NCBI GenBank assembly: GCA_902363835.1
Contig: CABJBM010000008.1
Location: 1 to 64,000, forward strand
DNA: 64,000 nt
From: Lachnospiraceae bacterium
GTDB lineage: Bacteria; Bacillota; Clostridia; Lachnospirales; Lachnospiraceae
Direction: 5' to 3'
Of the stretch, positions 54,923 through 63,257 are shown in pieces. Position 1 is the first letter of the stretch; every line of letters begins with the position of its first letter. A program made the translations under genes and the position numbers. A model generated the notes under the pieces. The model had not been told where the DNA came from, ran no database searches, and worked only from the letters and a program-made list of their open reading frames with translations.

Positions 54923-55566
54923 AAGAAGAATTGATCCTCATCGGCGGAGGCGGCCATGCGGAAAGCATCATAGATACCCTCCGGGGACAGGAACTGTATT
55001 CCATTGCCGGCATTTTAGATCCGGGCAAACAGGCTGGTACTGACGTTCTTGGCATAAAGGTAATAGGAAGTGACCATGATCTGGCCGGCTGCTTTAACAG
55101 GGGGATCAGAAATGCGGTGATCGCCCTGGGAAGCATTGGAAATCCCGTTCCAAGGCAGACGCTATATCAGCTATGCAAAAATATAGGCTATGAATTGCCC
55201 AATATCATTGATAAAAGCTCCATCCTTTCTGAAACGCTTAAAATTGGGGAAGGAAATTTCATTGGAAAAGGAGTTGTCATCAATTCCGGCGTTATCATAG
55301 GGAATGGAACCATTATCAACACGGGAGCCATTCTGGAACACGGCTGCAGGATCGAAGACTTTGTCCACATAGCTCCGGGAAGTGTTTTATGCGGAAACGT
55401 CCACGTCAAAGCCAATACCCATATTGGAGCTCATTCCACCCTGCTCCAGGGTGTGAGCATTGGGAGCAACAGTATGATCGGCGCAGGAAGTCTGGTCCTG
55501 AAAAACATATCATCAAGAAAGCTGGCCTATGGAAGTCCGGCAAAGGAGGTAGCTTCCTATGAATAA
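54919..55566 (+). CDS. LegH/NeuD-like sugar N-acetyltransferase
   Basis: 215 residues: Rossmann-like N-terminus (LIGGGGHAESIIDTL) and a left-handed beta-helix of hexapeptide repeats (about 90-200), as in PglD and NeuD. It acetylates the 4-amino group of the sugar intermediate. Overlaps neighbours at both ends (4 and 8 bp). Confidence 0.87.
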   Translation: MKEELILIGGGGHAESIIDTLRGQELYSIAGILDPGKQAGTDVLGIKVIGSDHDLAGCFNRGIRNAVIALGSIGNPVPRQTLYQLCKNIGYELPNIIDKSSILSETLKIGEGNFIGKGVVINSGVIIGNGTIINTGAILEHGCRIEDFVHIAPGSVLCGNVHVKANTHIGAHSTLLQGVSIGSNSMIGAGSLVLKNISSRKLAYGSPAKEVASYE

Positions 55567-56554
55567 AGTCATGATAATCGCCGAAGCAGGGGTAAACCAC
55601 AACGGCGACCTAAACATTGCCAAACAACTGATTGACGCTGCAAGCATCACAGGAGCAGATGCCATCAAGTTCCAGACCTTTCAGGCAGAACACCTTGCGG
55701 TCCCAAAAGCAGGGAAGGCAGACTATCAGATCGAAAATACCGGCAAGGCCATGTCCCAGTATGAAATGTTAAAAAGCCTGGAATTATCCTGGCAGGAATT
55801 TGAAGAATTGTTTCAGTACTGCGCCTTCCGCCACATAAGATTCCTCTCCTCTCCTTTTGATGAGGAAAGCATCCTGTTCCTTGACCGGCTTGGAGTTGAT
55901 CTCATAAAGATCCCTTCCGGAGAAATCACAAACTATGGATATTTAAAAAAAACCGCCTCATTAAAAAAGAAGGTCATTCTGTCCACAGGAATGTCCACAG
56001 AGGAGGAGATAGGGGAAGCCCTGGAAATCCTGGAGAACAGCGGACAGGAAATCATCCTGCTCCATTGCTCCAGCGCTTATCCTGCCATGATGCAGGATGT
56101 GAACTTAAATGCCATGGGCACCTTAAAGCGCAGATTTCACAAACAGGTGGGATATTCCGACCATACGCCTGGAATCGAAGTCGCCGTTGCCGCCGCAGCC
56201 CTTGGGGCCTGTGTGATTGAAAAGCACATGACCCTTGACAAAACCATGCCGGGACCGGATCACAAAGCCAGCCTGGAACCGGATGAATTCAAGCATATGG
56301 TGGACAGCATCAGAAATATTGAGCTTGCTCTGGGGGATGGGATAAAAAAGCCCACACAGGCAGAATTGAAAAACAGGGATTATGTGAGAAAATACCTGGT
56401 AGCTGCCAGGGAAATCAGGCAGGGGGAAGCTTTTACCCTTCATAACCTGTGCGCCAAACGCTGCGGATATGGAATCTCTCCCATGAAGCTCCACAGTCTG
56501 CTTGGCAAGGCAGCACAAAGAAACTATGAAAAGGACGAAAGGATCGACCCATGA
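55559..56554 (+). CDS. legI: Legionaminic acid synthase (NeuB family)
   Basis: 331 residues: NeuB barrel (AEAGVNHNGDLNIAKQLID, KFQTFQAEHL, LKIPSGEITN-like IKIPSGEITN, GYSDHTPGIEVAVAA, EKHMTLDKTMPGPDHKAS) and a C-terminal SAF/antifreeze-like domain (about 270-330). It condenses the 2,4-diacetamido hexose with phosphoenolpyruvate to the nonulosonic acid. Neighbouring LegB/C/G/H enzymes favour legionaminic rather than neuraminic acid. Confidence 0.92.
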   Translation: MNKVMIIAEAGVNHNGDLNIAKQLIDAASITGADAIKFQTFQAEHLAVPKAGKADYQIENTGKAMSQYEMLKSLELSWQEFEELFQYCAFRHIRFLSSPFDEESILFLDRLGVDLIKIPSGEITNYGYLKKTASLKKKVILSTGMSTEEEIGEALEILENSGQEIILLHCSSAYPAMMQDVNLNAMGTLKRRFHKQVGYSDHTPGIEVAVAAAALGACVIEKHMTLDKTMPGPDHKASLEPDEFKHMVDSIRNIELALGDGIKKPTQAELKNRDYVRKYLVAAREIRQGEAFTLHNLCAKRCGYGISPMKLHSLLGKAAQRNYEKDERIDP

Positions 56555-57714
56555 TCAAATTATGCGTAGTGACCGGAAACCGGGCGGAATACGGTTTATT
56601 AAGGCCGGTTATGGACCGGGCCCTGCAGGACCCGGATTTTAAGCTGCAGGTGATTGCCACAGGAAGCCACCTGGATACCAGATACGGGAATGGCTGTGAA
56701 GATATTGAACACAGCGGCATAGAAATCAACGAGAAAATAGAGATGAACCTGGCCTCAGATACTTCCCTTGGAATATGCAAATCCATGGGTCTGGAAATCA
56801 TCAGCTTATCCGAAGCCTACCAGCGGTTAAAACCGGATATGGTTCTCCTTCTTGGAGACCGGTATGAAATCTTTATGGCAGCATGCGCCGCTGTTATCTG
56901 CAAAGTCCCCATTGCCCATATACACGGCGGAGAAATAACAAAAGGCGCATACGATGACTGTATGAGACACGCCATTACGAAAATGAGCCACCTTCACTTC
57001 ACCAGCACAAAAGAATACAGGAAAAGGGTCATTCAGCTGGGAGAAGCTCCTGACAGGGTTCATTGGGTGGGAGCCCTTGGGATCGAAAACATGAAAACCA
57101 TGAAGCTGCTGACCAGACAGGAATTGGAGGACGCATTGCAGATCCCATTGGCTCTGCCCCTGGCTTTAGTCACCTTTCATCCCGCCACCTTGGATCATAA
57201 CAGCGCTCAGACCCAGTTTCAGCCCCTGGCAGAGGCCCTTCTTCATTTTCCCGACTTATTTACGGTCTTTACAAGAAGCAATTCTGACACAGGGGGAGAC
57301 CAGATCAACAAGCTGATTGATGCTTACGTAAGGGAAAATCCAAAAAAATCAGCGGTGTTTCCTTCTCTTGGAGTCCAGCGCTATTTAAGCCTGATGAGCT
57401 GCTGCCGGGCCGTGATCGGAAACTCCTCCAGCGGGATCCTGGAAGCTCCTTTTTTTAAAGTGCCCTCCGTTAACATTGGAACCAGGCAGGATGGAAGGAT
57501 AAAACCTTCCTCTGTCATAAGCTGCGGCTCCTTTGTAAACGAAATCGCAGCTGCTATCCAAAAAGCCCTGGACTTTGACCCGCATCAGGATGAGGCTCCA
57601 AATCCCTACCAGGGCCAGGATACCAGCAAACAGATCATCACGGTGATAAAACAGGAATTTGAAAAGGGAATTCATCTGGAAAAAGATTTTTATGATGTGG
57701 AATGGAGGCAGTAA
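56551..57714 (+). CDS. legG: LegG-like UDP-GlcNAc 2-epimerase (hydrolysing, NeuC family)
   Basis: 387 residues: VVTGNRAEYGLLRPVM start, LLGDRYEIFMAACAA, HIHGGEITKGAYDD, GNSSSGILEAP nucleotide-binding loop. Removes the nucleotide and inverts C2 to give the manno-configured sugar used by LegI. Overlaps legI by 4 bp and legF by 1. Confidence 0.92.
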   Translation: MIKLCVVTGNRAEYGLLRPVMDRALQDPDFKLQVIATGSHLDTRYGNGCEDIEHSGIEINEKIEMNLASDTSLGICKSMGLEIISLSEAYQRLKPDMVLLLGDRYEIFMAACAAVICKVPIAHIHGGEITKGAYDDCMRHAITKMSHLHFTSTKEYRKRVIQLGEAPDRVHWVGALGIENMKTMKLLTRQELEDALQIPLALPLALVTFHPATLDHNSAQTQFQPLAEALLHFPDLFTVFTRSNSDTGGDQINKLIDAYVRENPKKSAVFPSLGVQRYLSLMSCCRAVIGNSSSGILEAPFFKVPSVNIGTRQDGRIKPSSVISCGSFVNEIAAAIQKALDFDPHQDEAPNPYQGQDTSKQIITVIKQEFEKGIHLEKDFYDVEWRQ

Positions 57715-58427
57715 TGTATAATAATAAGACCTTTTTAGCGATCATACCTGCCCGAAGCGGCTCAAAGGGGATCATCGATAAAAATATCAGAGAAATCAAT
57801 CACAAGCCCCTTATGGCATATACAATAGAAGCCTGCAAAAACTCAGGGATATTCGATGATATCCTGGTGTCCACAGACTCTGTCAAATACGCTGAAATTG
57901 CAGAACGCCTGGGTGCCAGGGTGCCCTTTCTGCGCCCTGAAAAACTGTCATCTGACCAGGCTTCCTCAAATGACGTCATACTCCACGTCCTGGATGAAAT
58001 GATGCACCTTGGAAAAACCTTTGACTGCTTCATGCTTTTGCAGCCCACCTCTCCTCTCAGAAATGAAAAACATATCATTGAAAGCGCCCATATTCTGATA
58101 AAGAATCAGGCGGATTCTGTCATCAGCATCTGCAAATCAGATCCCACCTCTTACTTAACCGTTCATCTCACGGAGGAGGGAAGGGTGAACCCCCTGTTTT
58201 CAGATAAAAAACAGGTCAGAAGACAGGATATCCAGCCCGAATACCGAATAAACGGGGCTATTTACCTGGCTCTGACCAGTTATTTTATAAAGCATAAAAG
58301 TTTTTATGAGGGGAAAACCCTGCCCTATTTTATGAGCGCCTTTGATTCCATTGACATTGACGATGACTTTCAGTTTAAAATAGCGGAACTGCTTCTGCTT
58401 GATAAAAACTTCTCAAACCCGTCATAA
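57714..58427 (+). CDS. legF: CMP-legionaminic acid synthetase (NeuA family)
   Basis: 237 residues starting MYNNKTFLAIIPARSGSKGI; IPARSGSK...KN is the CTP loop, LLQPTSPLRN and the INGAIYLA segment are typical of acylneuraminate cytidylyltransferases. Activates the acid as CMP sugar, the Maf donor. ATG overlaps the legG stop (TAATG) with GGAGG 6 bases upstream. Last gene of the operon; 10 bp separate it from the convergent peptidase gene. Confidence 0.92.
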   Translation: MYNNKTFLAIIPARSGSKGIIDKNIREINHKPLMAYTIEACKNSGIFDDILVSTDSVKYAEIAERLGARVPFLRPEKLSSDQASSNDVILHVLDEMMHLGKTFDCFMLLQPTSPLRNEKHIIESAHILIKNQADSVISICKSDPTSYLTVHLTEEGRVNPLFSDKKQVRRQDIQPEYRINGAIYLALTSYFIKHKSFYEGKTLPYFMSAFDSIDIDDDFQFKIAELLLLDKNFSNPS

Positions 58428-58437
58428 AAACCATCTG

Positions 58438-59580
58438 TCAATTTTTATCCGTTATAAGGCCAAGGGCCAGAAGGGCACTTTTTTCAAGTTCTTCTACTGT
58501 TGTAAATTCTTTTGGCGTATGGACTTCATTCATTCCGCAGGCAACTACAATCCCCCGGATCCCATTGCGGACAAAATGGTTATTGTCGCTGCCGCCAAGA
58601 GTATACTGGGTGGAGCCTTTTAAGCCAAGGGAGCCGCAGACCCGTTTAAACCGTTCCACCACCTCTTCTCCCTCGCCTATTTCATAGGCTTCGATCTGCT
58701 TTTCAAAAGCGATTTCTAAGCTTCCCCCATATGAGGCTGCCGTGCGTTCAAAGGTTTCCTTCAGCTTATTCCATTCTTCCATAGCCTTTTGATCCTTTAA
58801 GCTTCGGATCTCTCCTAAAATAACACATTCGTCGGAAACAATGTTGGTCTGCTTTCCGCCGCTTATTTTTCCGATGTTTACGGTGGTATCTTCATCCACC
58901 CACCCTTGCTTTAACCCGGAAATGGCATGGGCTGTGATCTCAATGGCATTGATCCCAAGCTGAGGGCAGAAGCCTGCGTGGGCATTTTTGCCCTTTACCG
59001 CAATTTTAAAGGAAAGAAGGGTAGGTGCTGCTGTTGCTGCCAGGCCGATCTCCCCGCTTAAGTCAAATACATAGGCCTGCTTTGACTTTATTTTAGAATA
59101 ATCAATGAGCTGGCTTCCTTTTCCGTAGTTCTCTTCTGCCACTGGAAACAGGACTTCAATATCCGGATGGGGAAGATTATTTTCCTTAATCACCCGGACA
59201 GCCTCCAATATGGCGGCGATTCCCGCAAGGTCATCGGCTCCAAGGACAGTATCCCCTTCCGATGTGATTCTTCCCTGTTCATCCTCCACCGCTTTTTTGC
59301 CTATGCCAGGCTTTACCGTATCCATATGGGCCGAAAGCAAAATGGGAGTTGAATTTAAGGTTCCCTTTAAAAAGCCGTAAAGATTTCCTGTGGGAGCTGC
59401 GGTTCCATATTCCGGCAGCTTTTCCTTCAGCCGGTAACCGGCATCATCTTCCCACACTTCAAATCCAAGCTGTTTTAATTCACCTGTCAAATAATCTGCG
59501 ATTTCCCGCTCCTGATAGGTTTCGGAATCAAATTCCACCATCTTTTTAAATTGGCTTACAAGCCTGCTTTTCTGAATCAT
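58438..59580 (-). CDS. M20-family metallopeptidase (PepT-like)
   Basis: 380 residues: LLSAHMDTVKPG, LGADDLAGIAAILEA and AEENYGKGS give the metal ligands His, Asp and Glu; the dimerisation domain lies at about 180-290. Annotated in relatives as tripeptidase T-like. Cytosolic. GGTGA-type site upstream of the start is weak. Confidence 0.9.
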   Translation of the reverse strand: MIQKSRLVSQFKKMVEFDSETYQEREIADYLTGELKQLGFEVWEDDAGYRLKEKLPEYGTAAPTGNLYGFLKGTLNSTPILLSAHMDTVKPGIGKKAVEDEQGRITSEGDTVLGADDLAGIAAILEAVRVIKENNLPHPDIEVLFPVAEENYGKGSQLIDYSKIKSKQAYVFDLSGEIGLAATAAPTLLSFKIAVKGKNAHAGFCPQLGINAIEITAHAISGLKQGWVDEDTTVNIGKISGGKQTNIVSDECVILGEIRSLKDQKAMEEWNKLKETFERTAASYGGSLEIAFEKQIEAYEIGEGEEVVERFKRVCGSLGLKGSTQYTLGGSDNNHFVRNGIRGIVVACGMNEVHTPKEFTTVEELEKSALLALGLITDKN

Positions 59581-59606
59581 ATGGTCACCTGCTCTTTTCC
59601 TGTGAG

Positions 59607-60632
59607 TTATTTTTTTATATCATCATATTTTCTAAACTTTTCTTCCGGAGTTTTGCTTAATTCCTTCCGGTTCTGGGGAGCCGACCAGATGCCCTCGTAA
59701 TCAATCTGATTCACAAAACGGGAATTAAAATCCTGGAAAAAGGACTTGTTTTCCGACTGGGGCGCAGCAATATCCCGGAAGTATGTATTGTTTCTGAATG
59801 CGGGGATTTCATATAAATCCCTGCAATATCCCCAGATGTTTTCGTAATCAACTACCCTGTGCTTAATGGGACCAAGGTTCCGGTAATAATGGGTGTCAAA
59901 CCTTGCCAATGTGACAAAAAGCCTTACATCGCTGTCGGTCACATAATCTCCAAATAAGAAACGTTTTTTAGAAAGCCGCTCTTCAATGGAGTCCAGGGCA
60001 TTAAAAAAGTCTTCAAACGCCTCTTCATAGGCTGTGATGGACTGGGCAAACATCATCCGGTAAGTCCCGTTATTTACATTGGGGAAAAGCCAGTCATTGT
60101 AATGGTCGATCTCTTTTCTAAGCTCCTCCGGGTAAAGGTCCGGGGCGTCGGGACTTTGGAACGGACGGAAAGCCGTTTCAAAATAATTGGTCAGCCTGTG
60201 GTAATCATTATTGACCACCTTTTTTGTGATAACATCAACAAGGGCCGGCACAGTGCATCGCCCTTCATAATCCGGGTCAGCGTTATAGTAAAACTCACTT
60301 AAATACTGGGCCCCAAGGACAGGGTCTTTTCTGTCCTCATTATACACGAATTCCCAGCCAAATGCACTATTTTCTTTGCTGTGGCCGACTAAATTAATGC
60401 CAATGGCCTCCTGAAGGCCCAGCAGTTCCCGTACAATGGAAGCCCGGTTGGACCAATGGCAGCCTTTTGCCCAGAACAGCCGGTACCTGCCCTTTTCTGC
60501 CTTTAAATCATCCTCCCCATCTCCAAAAGGAGTGGTAAACCGGTTGGGCTGGCGGATAAACGCGCCTCTTTCGTCGATTTCCTTTTCTATTTCCTTTGGC
60601 CGCACCTTTTGCCCGTTGCTTAAATCTGCCAT
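59607..60632 (-). CDS. Glutathionyl-hydroquinone reductase-like GST (copy 1)
   Basis: 341 residues of the Xi-class GST/GHR family: RFTTPFGDGEDDLKAEKGRY, then the active-site region FWAKGCHWSNRASIVRELLG (usually C-P-W-A; here C-H-W-S keeps the Cys) and the C-terminal helical domain with FLFGDYVTDSDVRLFVTL. Members reduce glutathionyl-hydroquinones; clostridia usually lack glutathione, so another thiol may serve. Paralogue of 60962..61918. Confidence 0.88.
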   Translation of the reverse strand: MADLSNGQKVRPKEIEKEIDERGAFIRQPNRFTTPFGDGEDDLKAEKGRYRLFWAKGCHWSNRASIVRELLGLQEAIGINLVGHSKENSAFGWEFVYNEDRKDPVLGAQYLSEFYYNADPDYEGRCTVPALVDVITKKVVNNDYHRLTNYFETAFRPFQSPDAPDLYPEELRKEIDHYNDWLFPNVNNGTYRMMFAQSITAYEEAFEDFFNALDSIEERLSKKRFLFGDYVTDSDVRLFVTLARFDTHYYRNLGPIKHRVVDYENIWGYCRDLYEIPAFRNNTYFRDIAAPQSENKSFFQDFNSRFVNQIDYEGIWSAPQNRKELSKTPEEKFRKYDDIKK

Positions 60633-60643
60633 ATAATCTCCTC

Positions 60644-60961
60644 CTATTCCCTCAATATTTTTTCCGTATAAATGATTTTAAAAATGCCTGTGTCCGTTTG
60701 CCTGCTGTAATCGGCTTTGTAACCCAATGCTTCATAAAAACCTACGGCTTCATCCCGGCTAGTGATGCAGATTTTTTTAATTCCTGATTCCCTGATCCAG
60801 TTCTCAGCTTCTTCTATCAGCAGCCGCCCCACGCCCTTGTTCCGGTATTCTTGAAGAACGCTGACCCGCTCAATTTTAGCTGCCTCTTCCTTGTCAGGAA
60901 AATGGATCCTGCAGGCTGTCAGTGTTCCTTTACCCTTACTGCCTTCATTCTGCCATTCTCC
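60644..60961 (-). pseudogene. N-terminally truncated GNAT acetyltransferase
   Basis: An open frame from 60961 carries GTLTACRIHFPD, IERVSVLQEYRNKGVGRLLI (acetyl-CoA loop Q-E-Y-R-N-K-G-V-G) and ISRDEAVGFYEALGY-type end, so it is a GNAT core and C-terminus. The first 40-50 residues of the fold are missing and there is no start codon. It begins directly after the stop of the GST gene at 60962, in the same frame, as if a deletion had joined them. Confidence 0.65.
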
Positions 60962-61918
60962 TTATTTAAAATCGATCTTATCTCTTCCGTGAGGCGTTTT
61001 CCAGTTGGAAAGATCCGGTCCTTTGGGAACAATACCATAGGGGTTGCCGGAAACTGCACACAAATGATAGTGTGTTTTAATGGCCTCAAAATCCGTGGTA
61101 TCCCCAAATCCCGGCTGGGTATATAAGTCCCTTACATATCCCCAGAGATTGGGAAAATCGGAAATAAGATTTCTGTTCAGGCGAAAACCATTGTAATAGG
61201 CCACATCAAACCGGACCAGGGTCACATACAGGCGGATATCTGATTCCGTGACCTTATCTCCAAACAGATAACGGCGGCTGCCCAGCCGCTCTTCCAGCCA
61301 GTCAAGGCGGCAAAATACCAGCTTATACGCCTCTTCGTAGGCCTCCTGGCTTCTGGCAAATCCTGCCTTGTAAACCCCGTTATTGATCTCATGAAACAGA
61401 ATTTCATTTAATTCATCGATTTCTTCTCTCAGTTCTTTTGGATACAGATCCGGTGCTCCCTGCTTATGGTATTTCTTCCACTCCACTTCCCAATACCTGG
61501 TCAGGTTAAAATAATCGTTATTCACCACTTTCCCTGTGGTTATATCCACAACCGCAGGCACTGTAAACCTCCCCTTGTAATCGGGATCTGCTTTTAAATA
61601 GGCTTCGCTTAAATACTTGATCTTTAATACCGGATCTTCCCCATGTTCATCCAGGGTAAAAGCCCAGTCCGTCCGTTCCACATCAGGCCTTATAGGATCC
61701 AGTGTGCCCAGGCTGACCGCTTCCTGAAGGCCCAGCAGGCTCCTTACAATGACCGAGCGGTGAGCCCAGGGGCAGGCCGGCGACCAGAACAGGCGGTATC
61801 TGCCCGCTTCTGCAGGCAGCTGTCCCTCCCCTGGCCCAAAGGCTGTTGTAAACCGGTTTTTCTGACGTTTAAATTTTCCATTGTTTTCAATCTCATCCGT
61901 AATAAATTTTTCTGACAT
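60962..61918 (-). CDS. Glutathionyl-hydroquinone reductase-like GST (copy 2)
   Basis: 318 residues, same family as 59607..60632 and roughly half identical by eye: RFTTAFGPGEGQLPAEAGRY, FWSPACPWAHRSVIVRSLLG (full C-P-W-A active site), YLFGDKVTESDIRLYVTLVR. Copies 1 and 2 differ most at the active site, so they may have different substrates. Confidence 0.9.
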   Translation of the reverse strand: MSEKFITDEIENNGKFKRQKNRFTTAFGPGEGQLPAEAGRYRLFWSPACPWAHRSVIVRSLLGLQEAVSLGTLDPIRPDVERTDWAFTLDEHGEDPVLKIKYLSEAYLKADPDYKGRFTVPAVVDITTGKVVNNDYFNLTRYWEVEWKKYHKQGAPDLYPKELREEIDELNEILFHEINNGVYKAGFARSQEAYEEAYKLVFCRLDWLEERLGSRRYLFGDKVTESDIRLYVTLVRFDVAYYNGFRLNRNLISDFPNLWGYVRDLYTQPGFGDTTDFEAIKTHYHLCAVSGNPYGIVPKGPDLSNWKTPHGRDKIDFK

Positions 61919-61950
61919 GGCAATTTCCTCATTTCTCTCTCAAAGCCCGC

Positions 61951-62439
61951 CTAAGGTCTCATATCCTCTCTGCCGTATTCATCAGCAAAGCGGTATTTTT
62001 CTGGAAGCAGGAATCCTTCCTGATCCATCCAGTTAAGAGATTCTTCTGATCCATGAAACAGGCACATGGCGGTTTTGCTCCTTCGGAATCCCATTTTTTC
62101 ATACAGGGCAACTGTTCTGGGATGGGTGTACAGGATCACATTCTGGCCCTTGACCTGATCAAGGAGCAGCCGGATCAGTTTTCTGCCGATTCCGTATCCC
62201 TGATACTCCTCATCAAGAGCAATATTATAAACGGCTGCCTGGCAGACTCCATCGGATAAGGCCCTTCCAACGCCAACGATCCTCTCCCTGTCATAGACAA
62301 ACACAACTGCATAGCTGTTTGTAAAGATGGTCTTCTGATCCTCAGCAGACCGGTCTGATAAGCCGGAGCGGCGCAGCACATCGGAAACTTCCTGCCAGTG
62401 AATCCCTTCTTTTGTTATCTTGTATGTAATATCATTCAT
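61951..62439 (-). CDS. GNAT-family acetyltransferase
   Basis: 162 residues with the acetyl-CoA loop EEYQGYGIGRKLIRLLL and VALYEKMGFRRS. Substrate unknown. GGAGGT 7 bases before the start. Complete, unlike the remnant at 60644. Confidence 0.88.
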   Translation of the reverse strand: MNDITYKITKEGIHWQEVSDVLRRSGLSDRSAEDQKTIFTNSYAVVFVYDRERIVGVGRALSDGVCQAAVYNIALDEEYQGYGIGRKLIRLLLDQVKGQNVILYTHPRTVALYEKMGFRRSKTAMCLFHGSEESLNWMDQEGFLLPEKYRFADEYGREDMRP

Positions 62440-62492
62440 GGGAAACCTCCTGTCAAGCGGATATTCCCAATCCGCTTTGCTGCTTGATTCGG

Positions 62493-63257
62493 TTAAATCG
62501 TATAATCAGCGCTTTCCAGCATGTGAATCTTCACTAAAAATTCCTTTAACCGCGGGTTTTCCGGGTTGTCAAAAATCTCTTTCGGTGTTCCATCGGCCAC
62601 GATTTTTCCGTTTTCCAGAAAAATGATCCGATTGGCCACGTTTCTCACAAAATTCATCTCATGAGTAACAAGGAGTATGGTATTGCCTTCCTGGGCCGCC
62701 TTTTTTATGGTCACCAGCACCTCGCTTACCAGCTCCGGATCCAGAGCCGAGGTTGGTTCATCCATGAGAAGCAGCTTTGGATCCATTGCCAGGGCCCTTG
62801 CAATGGCCACCCTTTGCTGCTGCCCTCCGGATAAATGCCTGGGGTAATGGGATAAACGGTCTCCCATTCCCACCTTTTGCAAATGCTTTTCCGCAATGGT
62901 TCTGGCTTCGCTTTTCTTCAGCTTTTTTACAACTATCAGCCCTTCCATCACATTTTCCAAGGCGGTCCTGTTCTTGAAAAGATTAAACTGCTGGAATACC
63001 ATTTCCGTATTCTTCCGCAATTCCAGCTTTTCCCTGGCTGATTTTGTGGTAAGGTCAATTACCTGATCGTTTATTTTAATGGTTCCTTTTTCCGGTTTTT
63101 CAAGCAGGTTAATGGAACGGAGCAGTGTGGACTTACCGGTTCCTGAGGGACCGATGATGGCCACTACATCACCTTTGTTGATCGCTAAGTCAACCTTATT
63201 CAGTACCACGTTATCGCCGAATCTTTTACTTAATCCCTGAATTTCAATAACGTTCAT
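62493..63257 (-). CDS. Polar amino-acid ABC transporter ATPase (GlnQ-type)
   Basis: 254 residues: Walker A GPSGTGKSTLLRS, Q-loop NTEMVFQQFNLF, signature LSGGQQQRVAIARAL, Walker B LLLMDEPTSALDP, His switch VTHEM. Start at 63257 with AAGGAG 8 bases upstream; it overlaps the permease stop by 14 bp. Closest by eye to cystine/glutamine systems. Confidence 0.93.
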   Translation of the reverse strand: MNVIEIQGLSKRFGDNVVLNKVDLAINKGDVVAIIGPSGTGKSTLLRSINLLEKPEKGTIKINDQVIDLTTKSAREKLELRKNTEMVFQQFNLFKNRTALENVMEGLIVVKKLKKSEARTIAEKHLQKVGMGDRLSHYPRHLSGGQQQRVAIARALAMDPKLLLMDEPTSALDPELVSEVLVTIKKAAQEGNTILLVTHEMNFVRNVANRIIFLENGKIVADGTPKEIFDNPENPRLKEFLVKIHMLESADYTI

